64,000 bases of DNA from GWF2-33-9 sp964500435 (lineage in GTDB: Bacteria; Bacteroidota; Ignavibacteria; Kapaibacteriales; UBA2268): positions 1 through 64,000 of the forward strand of contig CAZCNL010000007.1 of the NCBI GenBank assembly GCA_964500435.1, given 5' to 3'. Of the stretch, positions 36,910-45,979 are shown one piece after another (position 1 is the first letter of the stretch; each line of letters opens with the position of its first letter). The translations under genes and the position numbers were made by a program. The notes beneath the pieces are model-generated. The model was not told where the DNA came from and ran no database searches. It worked only from the letters and a program-made list of their open reading frames with translations.

Positions 36910-38190
36910 ATGACCCAAAAAGAAAAAGTTTGTGTAGTAACATTAGGTTGCGTCAAAAACGTTGTTGATAGTGAAAAATTAATTGGTAACCTCGAAAGTC
37001 AAGGCTTTTCAATCACCGAAGAACCAAACGATACTGATGTTTTAATTATAAATACTTGCGGCTTTATCCAATCTGCAATAGACGAAAACACAGACTATAT
37101 TAAACTTGCCTCGAAATTAAAACTTGCTGGAAAAATAAAAAAACTTTTTGTTGTAGGCTGCTTTTCTGAAAGATATAAAGATGAATTTCAAGAAAAATTT
37201 CCAATTGTTGATAACTTCTATGGGACAATATATCATCAGCAATTGATTAACGATTTAACCTCAAAAAAAACTGAATTAATTGGTGAGCGGCATTTACTTA
37301 CTCCCAAACACTATGCGTACCTAAAAATTCAAGATGGTTGTGAACATAAATGTGCTTTTTGCTCAATTCCTTCTTTCAAAGGTGGATTTAAATCGGAACC
37401 TATTGATTTACTCGTTTCGGAAACAAACGCATTAGCTCAAAATGGTGTTAAAGAATTAATAGTCATAGCGCAAGACACAACGGCATATGGTGTTGATTTT
37501 GAAGGTAAAAAGAAGCTTCTGCCAGAACTTTTGGACAAGATTTCACAAAACGAAAAACTCAAATGGATAAGACTAATGTATGCCTATCCGAGAAATTTCC
37601 CTTTGAAAATTCTCGACTTAATGAATGAAAGAAAAAATATAGCAAAATATATTGATATCCCAATCCAACACATTTCGGATGAAGTATTAAAAAAAATGGG
37701 ACGAGGAATTACTACAAAACAAACAATAAAACTACTTGAAACAATTCGTTCTAAGGTTGATAATGTTGCAATTCGAACTACATTAATTGTTGGCTTCCCC
37801 GGGGAAACAGATAAAAATTTCGAAGAGTTATTGAATTTTGTCAAGGAATTTCAATTTGATAGGCTCGGAGTTTTCGAATACTCGCTCGAAAAAGGTACTC
37901 CAGGATTTAAGTTCGGCGATCCAATTCCTCAAAAAGTAAAAAATGAGCGTTTCAATGAAATTATGCTCGCACAACAAAAAATTTCAAAAAAGAAAAATCT
38001 CGAGTTAATTGGAAAAGAAGTTGAAGTTGTAATTGACGAAAAAAGAGGCACAAAATATATTGGTCGAACCGAAAAGGATGCACCTGAAATTGACAACACA
38101 GTAATTATTTATACAAGAAATTTGGAAATAGGAAAATTTTATAAGTTCAAAATTACTTCAGCTTCAGAATATGATTTATTTGTAAAATAA
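36910..38190 (+). CDS. rimO: Ribosomal protein S12 methylthiotransferase RimO
   Basis: RimO adds a methylthio group to Asp-89 of S12. The 426 residues show the three domains: an N-terminal UPF0004 domain with TLGCVKN (C14, C50, C84 for one 4Fe-4S cluster), a radical-SAM core with DGCEHKCAFCSIP (C144, C148, C151), and a C-terminal TRAM domain (about 360-426). The VKN and SIPSFKG signatures favour RimO over MiaB. It follows bamD. Confidence 0.94.
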   Translation: MTQKEKVCVVTLGCVKNVVDSEKLIGNLESQGFSITEEPNDTDVLIINTCGFIQSAIDENTDYIKLASKLKLAGKIKKLFVVGCFSERYKDEFQEKFPIVDNFYGTIYHQQLINDLTSKKTELIGERHLLTPKHYAYLKIQDGCEHKCAFCSIPSFKGGFKSEPIDLLVSETNALAQNGVKELIVIAQDTTAYGVDFEGKKKLLPELLDKISQNEKLKWIRLMYAYPRNFPLKILDLMNERKNIAKYIDIPIQHISDEVLKKMGRGITTKQTIKLLETIRSKVDNVAIRTTLIVGFPGETDKNFEELLNFVKEFQFDRLGVFEYSLEKGTPGFKFGDPIPQKVKNERFNEIMLAQQKISKKKNLELIGKEVEVVIDEKRGTKYIGRTEKDAPEIDNTVIIYTRNLEIGKFYKFKITSASEYDLFVK

Positions 38191-38191
38191 A

Positions 38192-38692
38192 TTAAGCGAA
38201 TGTACCAAACTCATCTTGACGGTTCTTCGCTCTACTTTCTTCAGCAATTTTAATTTTATATTCTTCAAGTTTGAGTTTTAAATTATCATTAAATAAAGCA
38301 AGAATCTGAATAGCAAGCAAACCAGCATTTTTTGCTCCACCAATTGCCACAGTAGCAACCGGAACTCCAGGAGGCATCTGCACTATTGAATGCAAGGAAT
38401 CAACCCCGCTCAAAGCTTTTGATTGAACAGGCACACCAATAACTGGAAGAATAGTATGGGAAGCAGTCATTCCTGGCAAATGTGCGGCACCACCAGCTCC
38501 TGCTATTATTACTTTCAACCCTCTTGCAACGGCTGTTTTTGCATAATCCGCCATATCATCAGGTGTCCGATGAGCTGAAACAACTTTAATTTCAAAAGGA
38601 ACACCAAATTCACGTAAAACATCAGCGGCAGCTTTCATTGTTGAATAATCAGAATCACTGCCCATTATTATTCCGACAATTGCTTTGGACAT
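38192..38692 (-). CDS. purE: 5-(carboxyamino)imidazole ribonucleotide mutase
   Basis: Class I PurE shifts the carboxyl of N5-CAIR to give CAIR in purine synthesis. The 166 residues contain GSDSDYSTM, VVSAHRTPDDMADYA and the AGGAAHLPGMTASHT and GVPVATVAIGGAKNAG loops, all standard. purK is not adjacent. A promoter of Bacteroidetes type lies about 40 bp upstream. Converges with rimO, one base apart. Confidence 0.95.
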   Translation of the reverse strand: MSKAIVGIIMGSDSDYSTMKAAADVLREFGVPFEIKVVSAHRTPDDMADYAKTAVARGLKVIIAGAGGAAHLPGMTASHTILPVIGVPVQSKALSGVDSLHSIVQMPPGVPVATVAIGGAKNAGLLAIQILALFNDNLKLKLEEYKIKIAEESRAKNRQDEFGTFA

Positions 38693-38733
38693 TTTTTTAC
38701 CTTTTAAATTTTACTTTATATTTCTTTCTTATA

Positions 38734-38763
38734 CAAAAATAACGTAAATTTCATTATTTACAA
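38734..38763 (-). promoter_or_regulatory. Bacteroidetes-type promoter for purE
   Basis: On the minus strand TTG (38763-38761), a 19-bp spacer and TATTTTTG (38741-38734) match the -33/-7 consensus. The purE ATG is about 42 bp further on. Confidence 0.6.
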
Positions 38764-38800
38764 TAAAGTTATTACGATATTTTCAGTTAATTTAAAATTA

Positions 38801-38826
38801 AAAGGGCGAAGTTTAGTCCGCCCTTT
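38801..38826 (-). terminator. Hairpin terminator after pepD
   Basis: An 8-bp stem AAAGGGCG/CGCCCTTT (38801-38808 with 38819-38826) lies 35 bp past the pepD stop. On the minus strand it runs into TTTTAATTTTAAA, a broken T-tract, so termination is likely but not perfect. Confidence 0.65.
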
Positions 38827-38860
38827 GTGATACTAAATCTTATATTTTCCTGCTTATAAA

Positions 38861-40330
38861 CTATTTTTTAACAGGGACATTCTTTAATAATTCAATTAAA
38901 AAGTTCCAAATTTTTTGAACAGACGAAATCTGTACTTTTTCACTTGGTGTATGTACATCGAAAAGATTTGGTCCGAAAGAGATCATATCCATTCCAGGAT
39001 ATTTTTCACCAACAAGCCCGCACTCTAAACCTGCGTGAATAGCAACTATTTGAGGTGCTTTACCAAATACTTTTTTATATACTTCTTCGGAAACGTGCAA
39101 AATTTGTGAATTAACATTTGGTTCCCAAGAAGGATATCCATCTGAACTTTCAACTTCTGCACCACCTAATTCCATCGATGCTCTGACTTTATTTGCTAAA
39201 TGTTGTTTTTCTGATTCTAACGAACTTCTTTGAGATGTTAAAACAGTAATTTCCTTTTCTGAAGTAATAACTACAGCTAAATTAGTTGATGTTTGAACAA
39301 GACCAGGAATATCGGGACTCATTCTAAATACACCATGCGGAATTACTAATAATGAGTTAATAAATTTTTTAGCAGCATTAATTTCCATTACTCTTGATGG
39401 TTTTTCTACCTCTTTATATTCAATTTTCAAATCGGGTTCTTTCGTTTTGTATTCACGTCCCATTCTCTCGATGCATTCATCAACGTATTCCTTGAAATCT
39501 TTTAATGCTGCATTTTTAACCATAACAACTGCAAAAGCCTCACGTGGAATAGCATTATGTTTGCCTGGAGCATCAATTGAAACGATTCTTGCATTCATTT
39601 TGTTAACTAATTTCCAAACTATACGAGTAAGCAAAGCGATTGCATTGCCTCGTCCTTCGTGAATGTTAATCCCAGAATGCCCTCCCATTAAACCTTTTAC
39701 ATTAATTTTGTAAGTTGCACTTTCATCAGGTACTTTATCAGCTACATAAAGGTATTTACCAATGGTATTTACACCACCTGCGCAACCAATAGTAAATGCA
39801 TCTTCTTCTTCGCTATCAATATTCATTAAGATTTTTGCATCCAACATATCTGTAGCTAATCTGTTTGCTCCGGTTAAGCCTGTTTCTTCGTCCACAGTCA
39901 AAAGTAATTCAAGTGGAGGATGAGCAACATTATCAGATAACATTACTGCCATTCCCATTGCAACACCAATCCCGTTGTCTGCACCGAGTGTTGTTCCTTT
40001 TGCTTTTACAAAATCGCCATCGACGTATGCTTGGATTGGATCATTATCGAAATCGAATTCAACATCACTATTTTTTTCGCAAACCATATCCACGTGCCCT
40101 TGTAAAGCAACAGGTATGCGATTTTCCATTCCTTTTGTTGCTGGCTTTTTGATTACAAGATTACCTGCTTCATCTTGTTTGAACTGAAGATTATTCTTCT
40201 TCGCCCAGTTTTTCAAAAATTCCAAAACCTTTTCTTCTTTCTTTGAAGGTCGTGGTATTTTTGTTAATTCTTCGAATGATTGCCATACTAATTTTGGTTC
40301 TAAACTTGATAAACCAGAGTTCTTTGCCAT
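38861..40330 (-). CDS. pepD: Aminoacyl-histidine dipeptidase (PepD)
   Basis: Cytosolic metallo-dipeptidase of the M20C family. From the ATG at 40330 it has 489 residues. Zinc-binding stretches are visible: LQGHVDMVCEKN (His), TLGADNGIGVAM (bridging Asp), TVDEETGLTGA (Glu pair) and the later GLECGLV with its Glu. A GAGG ribosome site sits 8 bp before this ATG; the in-frame TTG at 40342 overlaps that site, so I rejected it. It is preceded by the PqqD-like gene with a 22-bp gap. Confidence 0.93.
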   Translation of the reverse strand: MAKNSGLSSLEPKLVWQSFEELTKIPRPSKKEEKVLEFLKNWAKKNNLQFKQDEAGNLVIKKPATKGMENRIPVALQGHVDMVCEKNSDVEFDFDNDPIQAYVDGDFVKAKGTTLGADNGIGVAMGMAVMLSDNVAHPPLELLLTVDEETGLTGANRLATDMLDAKILMNIDSEEEDAFTIGCAGGVNTIGKYLYVADKVPDESATYKINVKGLMGGHSGINIHEGRGNAIALLTRIVWKLVNKMNARIVSIDAPGKHNAIPREAFAVVMVKNAALKDFKEYVDECIERMGREYKTKEPDLKIEYKEVEKPSRVMEINAAKKFINSLLVIPHGVFRMSPDIPGLVQTSTNLAVVITSEKEITVLTSQRSSLESEKQHLANKVRASMELGGAEVESSDGYPSWEPNVNSQILHVSEEVYKKVFGKAPQIVAIHAGLECGLVGEKYPGMDMISFGPNLFDVHTPSEKVQISSVQKIWNFLIELLKNVPVKK

Positions 40331-40352
40331 ATTTAACCTCAAAAATAATTAA

Positions 40353-40751
40353 TTAATGTTCTATTTCTTTAAAAGTTATTAGTCCATATTGATACAAGTA
40401 TCCAAAAAACTTTGTAACTCTTTCATAGACGGGTTCTACTTTCTCTCCATATTTTTCTCGAAGTAAATTCGATATTTCATAAACATTTTTATTCCCGTCA
40501 ATTAATAAATAAGTGGACGAACCAAATTCATCTAAATTTGCTTTTATATATTTATTTTGAAATTTTGGAATTAAATATTTTTGTGCGAATTTACTTTTGA
40601 AGCGTGGAATTAGCAATAACACTTTATCTTCATCCAATTTTTCATATTGAATTTTTGAAATTGGTGTTAATTCTAAAAAGTTTGTTTTTTTCGGTATTTT
40701 TCTTTTTGTAAACAATTCTTTTTTTCTTTTATTAAAAATGCAAATTATCAA
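40353..40751 (-). CDS. PqqD-like family protein
   Basis: About 132 residues. The C-terminal 75 residues match the PqqD-type winged-helix fold (DEFGSSTYLLIDGNKNVYEI, then LLREKYGEKVEPVYERVTKFFGYLYQYGLITF), in the version often found free-standing in Bacteroidetes. PqqD proteins hold peptide substrates for radical-SAM or modifying enzymes, but no RiPP or PQQ gene is near. The start is uncertain: only TTG codons (40751, 40715) lie at the 5' end. It reads into pepD 22 bp later. Confidence 0.65.
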   Translation of the reverse strand: MIICIFNKRKKELFTKRKIPKKTNFLELTPISKIQYEKLDEDKVLLLIPRFKSKFAQKYLIPKFQNKYIKANLDEFGSSTYLLIDGNKNVYEISNLLREKYGEKVEPVYERVTKFFGYLYQYGLITFKEIEH

Positions 40752-40915
40752 ATTTATAACAATTAATATTAAAATGAAAATTATAAATTAGTGTGGACAT
40801 AAGATTTTACTTAAGGAATTGCATTTTTATTTAATTCGAAAATTTCATAATTATAATTAAACTTGTAATGACTTAAAATCGTCAAAATATTATAATTTGA
40901 ATTAAATGAATTGCT

Positions 40916-43900
40916 ATGAAAATAAAACTATTTGGCATAAAAGTATTTATAATTGCAATCTTAGCATTGCAATTTATAAATACAAATACAGTTTTAGCTC
41001 AATTTGGTCAAAATAAAGTTCAATACGAAGTGTTCAATTGGATGTATATTCAAAGTGAACATTTCGATATTTATTACAATCAAGGCTCGAAATATTTAGC
41101 TGAGTTCACTGCAATTGAAGCAGAAAAAGCTTTGACGTCTCTACAAAGTGATTTGTTTTATTCAATTAACAGAAGAATCCCAATTATTTTATATAATTCC
41201 CACGTTCAATTTCAACAAACAAATGCTGTCAGCAGTTATATGCCAGAAGGTGTCGGTGGTGTTACAGAATTGTTTAAAAACCGAGTTGTGTTGCCTTTTG
41301 ATGGCAACTACGAAAGCTTCCGTCACGTAATTGCTCATGAATTAACACACGCCGTAATGAATGATATGTTTTATGGTGGCACATTTCAAACTGCTCTTTC
41401 TTCTGGTGGAATGTTTGAAATTCCTATTTGGATGAGCGAAGGTCTCTCTGAGTGGGAAAGTTTAAAAACTTTAACTCCACTTACAGATATGTTCATTCGT
41501 GACCTTGTAATAAACAATCTTTTACCAGATTTGAAAAATTTAGATGGGTACTTAGCATATCGTGGTGGACAAATTTTTTATTGGTATATCGCACAAAATT
41601 TCGGACAAGAAAAAATTGGCGATCTTATAAATAAGCTCAATTCTTATAGAAATGTTGATTTAGCTTTCAAAGCTACTTTCAATCTATCTTTGGACGATTT
41701 TTCTGAAAAATGGATGAAAGATTTGAAAAAGCTTTATCTACCAGATGTTAAAACATTTCAAGATCCAGATGAATTTTCAGAAAAACTTACAAATCATAAA
41801 AAAGATTTAAGTTATTGGAATTCCTCCCCTTCGATATCTCCAAACGGCAAGAAATTTGCATACATCTCTGTTGATAACGGAGTTTTCGCAATTTTCATCA
41901 AAGAAATTGATAAAAAAAGCAAACCTGAAAAATTAGTAAGCAGTTTCAGACAGCAAGATTTCGAAGAACTTAACATTTTAACACCTGGTATTTCTTGGAA
42001 TCCAAAAGGCGATAAATTAGCAATTTCTGCTAAAGCTGGTGGGGAAAATGCCGTTTTTCTTGTTGATGTCAATACGGGAGATTACGAAAAATTAACTTTT
42101 GGTTTAAAATCAATTACTTCTGTTACTTGGTCACCAGACGGATCGAAATTAGCTTTTACTGCCACTTTGCCTTATCAAAGCGACATTTTCGTTTATGACT
42201 TTAAATCCAAGACTTTAACTAACATTACTAATGATATTTTTTCTGATGAACTCCCTGAATGGAATACCGATAATAATACACTTTATTTTGTTTCCGACAG
42301 AGGAGATAATTTAAAGACAAACATTTCGGGCAATGATTATAAAATGTGGAATAACAAAATTAACTGTAAAGATATATACTCAATTAACATTAAAACAAAA
42401 GATGTCCAAAGACTAACTTACGATGTCGACTATAATATAACATCTATCGCTGTTTCATCAATAAAAAATAAATTGCTTTATTCATCAGATAAAAATGGAA
42501 TAAACAATGTTTATATTTTGGATTTAAATACAAAAATTTCTAAACCTATAACTAACTCGATAATTGGAATAACTCAAATATCTCTTTCTCCTGATGCTTC
42601 TAAATTGCTCTTTTCGGGTCAAATTGATGGTGGTTATGATATTTATTATATGAGTTTTCCTTTTGAAAAAAAACTTGAACTTGATAGTTTACCTTTAACA
42701 GAATATCGAAAAAGTATAAACGAAAGAAAATCACTTATAACAAATATTGCTGTTGAGTCGATTGACACATTAAAAGATACTTTAAAAAATAATGTGTCAC
42801 AAACTTATGGCAAATTTGTTATTGACTTTTCAAGACAAGATTTTGTAAATCCTAATCCTGATGCAATCACAAAAAATGACGCTGATAATAAAACTTTATC
42901 AGGTGAAAAAATTAATAATGAAGAAAATTTCGTTGAAAAACCATATAAAATATCATTTTCTACAGATGCAATAGTTGGAAATCCAAGTTATAACACATTT
43001 TATGGCTTTCAAGGACTTACACAAATGCTATTCAGTGATATTATGGGAGACCATCAAATCTATATTCAAGCTAATCTACTGCAAGACTTGAGAAATAGTT
43101 CATTCTTAGTTAATTATAGTTACTTACCTGATTTAATTGACTACGGAGCTTCAATATATTTAAGTTCTGCTTTTGTTTATGGAACAAATTATTACATTTA
43201 TAGATTTAGAAATTTTGGTTTATCACTCGATGCTTCATTACCATTTGATTTGTTTCGACGCATTGAAGCAAATTTAAATTGGATGAATCTATCAAAAGAA
43301 AATGTAGAAGTGCCCCAAGAACCTTCAATTAATAGAATGCTACTCGTTCCTTCCATCCGGTATGTGTTTGACAATACTTTGTGGGGTATTTTCGGTCCGG
43401 CAACTGGTTCAAGATACTTTTTCGGATTCACAGGAACACCAAAACTTGGAAACGACGGTATTAGTTTTATAAATTTTGATACTGACATCCGCTATTATCA
43501 GCCAATTATTAGTAATTATTTGACATTAGCACTTCGTGGAACTGCTGGTGGAAGTTTTGGTGCAAATCCCCAAAATTATTTTCTTGGTGGAACCGAAAAT
43601 TGGATAAATAGCCAATTTTTCAATGGTTTAATACCTTTTGATGACCCTGTTGATTTTGGTTTTATGCAATTTAAAATGCCTTTACGTGGATGGCCTGTCG
43701 GTCAAATTAAAGGTAATAAGTTTTTCTTGCTAAATTCGGAACTTCGATTTCCTTTGTTTACTGCTTTAGTTGCTGGTCCCGTTCCTATTTTGCTTCAAGG
43801 TATAATGGGTTCATTTTTCTTCGACATTGGCGGCGCTTTCAACAAAGATTTTGTGGCTGCGGAAAAGGATGTTTTCGGTACAGTACATCCACGTGATTTA

Positions 43901-44032
43901 CTTATGTCTACAGGAATTGGTGTAAGAACATATCTTTTCGGTTTACCAATTAAATTAGATATAGCTTGGAGTAATTTATACTACTCTTGGTCGCAACCAA
44001 ATTATATGTTCTCTTTAGGTTATGACTTTTAA
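40916..44032 (+). CDS. Metallopeptidase-propeller-Omp85-like barrel fusion
   Basis: The 1038-residue protein has a signal peptide (1-29). An MA-type zinc peptidase domain follows (about 35-270), with HELTH at 141-145 and a third-ligand Glu in SEGLSE (174-179). About 290-610 is a TolB-like PD40 propeller (NGKKFAYISVD, DGSKLAFTATLP, DASKLLFSGQID). A linker leads to a C-terminal barrel (about 680-1038) with Omp85-like motifs: GSRYFFGFTG, YFLGGTENW, LLNSELRFPLF and a terminal aromatic FSLGYDF. It is presumably in the outer membrane with the protease and propeller in the periplasm. It stands alone on its transcript before the glycosyltransferase. Confidence 0.85.
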   Translation: MKIKLFGIKVFIIAILALQFINTNTVLAQFGQNKVQYEVFNWMYIQSEHFDIYYNQGSKYLAEFTAIEAEKALTSLQSDLFYSINRRIPIILYNSHVQFQQTNAVSSYMPEGVGGVTELFKNRVVLPFDGNYESFRHVIAHELTHAVMNDMFYGGTFQTALSSGGMFEIPIWMSEGLSEWESLKTLTPLTDMFIRDLVINNLLPDLKNLDGYLAYRGGQIFYWYIAQNFGQEKIGDLINKLNSYRNVDLAFKATFNLSLDDFSEKWMKDLKKLYLPDVKTFQDPDEFSEKLTNHKKDLSYWNSSPSISPNGKKFAYISVDNGVFAIFIKEIDKKSKPEKLVSSFRQQDFEELNILTPGISWNPKGDKLAISAKAGGENAVFLVDVNTGDYEKLTFGLKSITSVTWSPDGSKLAFTATLPYQSDIFVYDFKSKTLTNITNDIFSDELPEWNTDNNTLYFVSDRGDNLKTNISGNDYKMWNNKINCKDIYSINIKTKDVQRLTYDVDYNITSIAVSSIKNKLLYSSDKNGINNVYILDLNTKISKPITNSIIGITQISLSPDASKLLFSGQIDGGYDIYYMSFPFEKKLELDSLPLTEYRKSINERKSLITNIAVESIDTLKDTLKNNVSQTYGKFVIDFSRQDFVNPNPDAITKNDADNKTLSGEKINNEENFVEKPYKISFSTDAIVGNPSYNTFYGFQGLTQMLFSDIMGDHQIYIQANLLQDLRNSSFLVNYSYLPDLIDYGASIYLSSAFVYGTNYYIYRFRNFGLSLDASLPFDLFRRIEANLNWMNLSKENVEVPQEPSINRMLLVPSIRYVFDNTLWGIFGPATGSRYFFGFTGTPKLGNDGISFINFDTDIRYYQPIISNYLTLALRGTAGGSFGANPQNYFLGGTENWINSQFFNGLIPFDDPVDFGFMQFKMPLRGWPVGQIKGNKFFLLNSELRFPLFTALVAGPVPILLQGIMGSFFFDIGGAFNKDFVAAEKDVFGTVHPRDLLMSTGIGVRTYLFGLPIKLDIAWSNLYYSWSQPNYMFSLGYDF

Positions 44033-44042
44033 ATTTAATTAT

Positions 44043-45026
44043 ATGTCACAAATGAATGATATTAAAAATTATTTTGCCGCTTTAATTATCGGAAAGAATG
44101 TAATTGACACATTGCAAAACACAATCGAGTCAGTTCGTCCCTATTGTACACAAATTGTTTATGTCGATACGGGAAGCGATGATGGAACTCCTGAATTAGC
44201 TGCCAAATTAGGGGCAGAATTGTATTTTTTTAAATGGAATAATAACTTTTCGGAGGCAAGAAACTTTGGTTTGACATTCATTCGAACTGATTGGGTGTTA
44301 AGCATTGATTCTGATGAGGTTTTTATTGGTGATAATTTATCAAATTATAGTAATTTTATACAAAATCAATCCGTTGGTGGATTAACCGTAAATATTAAGA
44401 ATTACATTAATCCTTCTGATTTATCAAATTATACCATTCACAAGTACACACGTATTTTCCGTAAGGATTCTTCAATTCGTTTTACGGGAAAGATACACGA
44501 ACAGATACGAGATTCAATTGAAAATAAGGGCTTGGAAATTATAAATACGGAAATTTATATCGAACATTTTGGTTATTTAAATAATAATCCTGAAAAACAA
44601 CAAAGAAATTTGTATTTATTAAATGAAGAGTTGCAAAATGATGATAATAACATATTCATAAAATATCATTTGGCTTCAACCGAATTTAGTATGGGCGATT
44701 TTCTTAATGCAAAGAAACATTTTCAAGATATTTTGGACTCACCACTTCTTTCTTTGGAGCAAAATGAACTTGTTAGGATTCATTTGGCGCAAATCGCTCT
44801 TAATAATAATCTATTTGAAGATGTAAATAATCTATTATCATATAATTTTGAATTAAAAGAAAACCAAGCTCTTCGGATTTTCATTCTTGCTGCTGTAAAT
44901 ATGATTACTCATAATTTCGAAAAAGCTAAAGAACTTTATGAAAACCCTATTTTACAATCTTCTTCGTCTATTGATAAAGCAATTGTAAATCAAGCTCTTG
45001 AAATAATAAATTCAATTCAATTATAA
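44043..45026 (+). CDS. Family 2 glycosyltransferase with TPR-like tail
   Basis: The 327-residue protein has a GT2 domain (about 1-215) with IVYVDTGSDDGTPELA and the metal-binding SIDSDEVF, plus FSEARNFGL typical of the SunS/TPR-GT2 group. It is followed by alpha-helical repeats (about 215-327) resembling TPRs (YHLASTEFSMGDFLNAKKHFQDIL). No membrane helix is evident, so it is cytoplasmic; the acceptor is unknown. The frame can open at an ATG 21 bp earlier inside the preceding gene; I prefer the ATG after its stop. Confidence 0.82.
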   Translation: MSQMNDIKNYFAALIIGKNVIDTLQNTIESVRPYCTQIVYVDTGSDDGTPELAAKLGAELYFFKWNNNFSEARNFGLTFIRTDWVLSIDSDEVFIGDNLSNYSNFIQNQSVGGLTVNIKNYINPSDLSNYTIHKYTRIFRKDSSIRFTGKIHEQIRDSIENKGLEIINTEIYIEHFGYLNNNPEKQQRNLYLLNEELQNDDNNIFIKYHLASTEFSMGDFLNAKKHFQDILDSPLLSLEQNELVRIHLAQIALNNNLFEDVNNLLSYNFELKENQALRIFILAAVNMITHNFEKAKELYENPILQSSSSIDKAIVNQALEIINSIQL

Positions 45027-45070
45027 GTTTATATTTTTATTTTATTTTAAATTAAATACGCTATAATTTT

Positions 45071-45979
45071 ATGTCAAATGAAGAATTAAAGAAACAATTT
45101 AAAAATCGTGATAGAATCTTATTAGTTTTAAGCAAAAACGGACATTTTCGTGCCGCATTATTACGAAATACAAATACGGCAAAAATAGCTCAAGAGAAGC
45201 ATAATTTAACAGGAATTCCCGCATCCTATTTAGCCAGGGCACTTTCTGGTGCATCGTTAATTGCTTCTTTCTTGAAAGGAGAAGAAAGAGCAATTGTTGA
45301 ATTTCAAGGGAACGGAGTTATATCTAAAATTTATGCAGAATCAAGTCACCACGGCGAAATAAGAGGTTATTTACATTTGGTTGCGAATGCTTCGAAAGTT
45401 GAAATAAATGATGAGAAAGATATTTTAGGTGATGGCATTTTGAAAGTAACTCGAATTCTTTATGATAAATCTCATCCCGTTGTGGGAATCCTCGAAATTC
45501 AAAATGGCGACATTGCAAATGATTTAATTTATTATTTTAATCAATCGGAACAAATTCCTACTGCTATAATTATGGATGTTAGTCTTTCGGAAAAAGATAT
45601 AATTGATCATTCTTCGGCTCTTATCGTTCAAGCAATGCCTGGTTTTACATTAGATGAACTTAAATCAGTTTTAGATTCATTAACTAATATCAAAGATTTG
45701 AGCGATATAATCAATAATTCAGATGATTCAAATGATGCTTTACATAAAATTCTTCCGTTTGATTATGATATTATGTCAAATAAACCTGTTGATTTCCTTT
45801 GTAGATGTACTAAAGATAAATTTATAGATGCTTTACATACATTATCATATAATGAAATTGAGCAAATGCAAAAAGAAGGTCAAAATGAACTTGTTTGTCA
45901 ATATTGCAACCGTCATTATTATTTAGATGATAATGATTTCGAAAAGATTAAACTTGCAATTATTGCAAAAAAGAATTAA
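45071..45979 (+). CDS. hslO: Redox-regulated chaperone Hsp33
   Basis: Hsp33 is inactive while its zinc centre is reduced and becomes a holdase on oxidation. The 302 residues include the four conserved cysteines: C244xC246 in FLCRCTKDK and C276xxC279 in LVCQYCNRH. The N-terminal domain has the standard EGxIRGY-like HGEIRGYLHLV. It lies 44 bp after the glycosyltransferase gene. Beyond it lies the long AT-rich spacer. Confidence 0.94.
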   Translation: MSNEELKKQFKNRDRILLVLSKNGHFRAALLRNTNTAKIAQEKHNLTGIPASYLARALSGASLIASFLKGEERAIVEFQGNGVISKIYAESSHHGEIRGYLHLVANASKVEINDEKDILGDGILKVTRILYDKSHPVVGILEIQNGDIANDLIYYFNQSEQIPTAIIMDVSLSEKDIIDHSSALIVQAMPGFTLDELKSVLDSLTNIKDLSDIINNSDDSNDALHKILPFDYDIMSNKPVDFLCRCTKDKFIDALHTLSYNEIEQMQKEGQNELVCQYCNRHYYLDDNDFEKIKLAIIAKKN

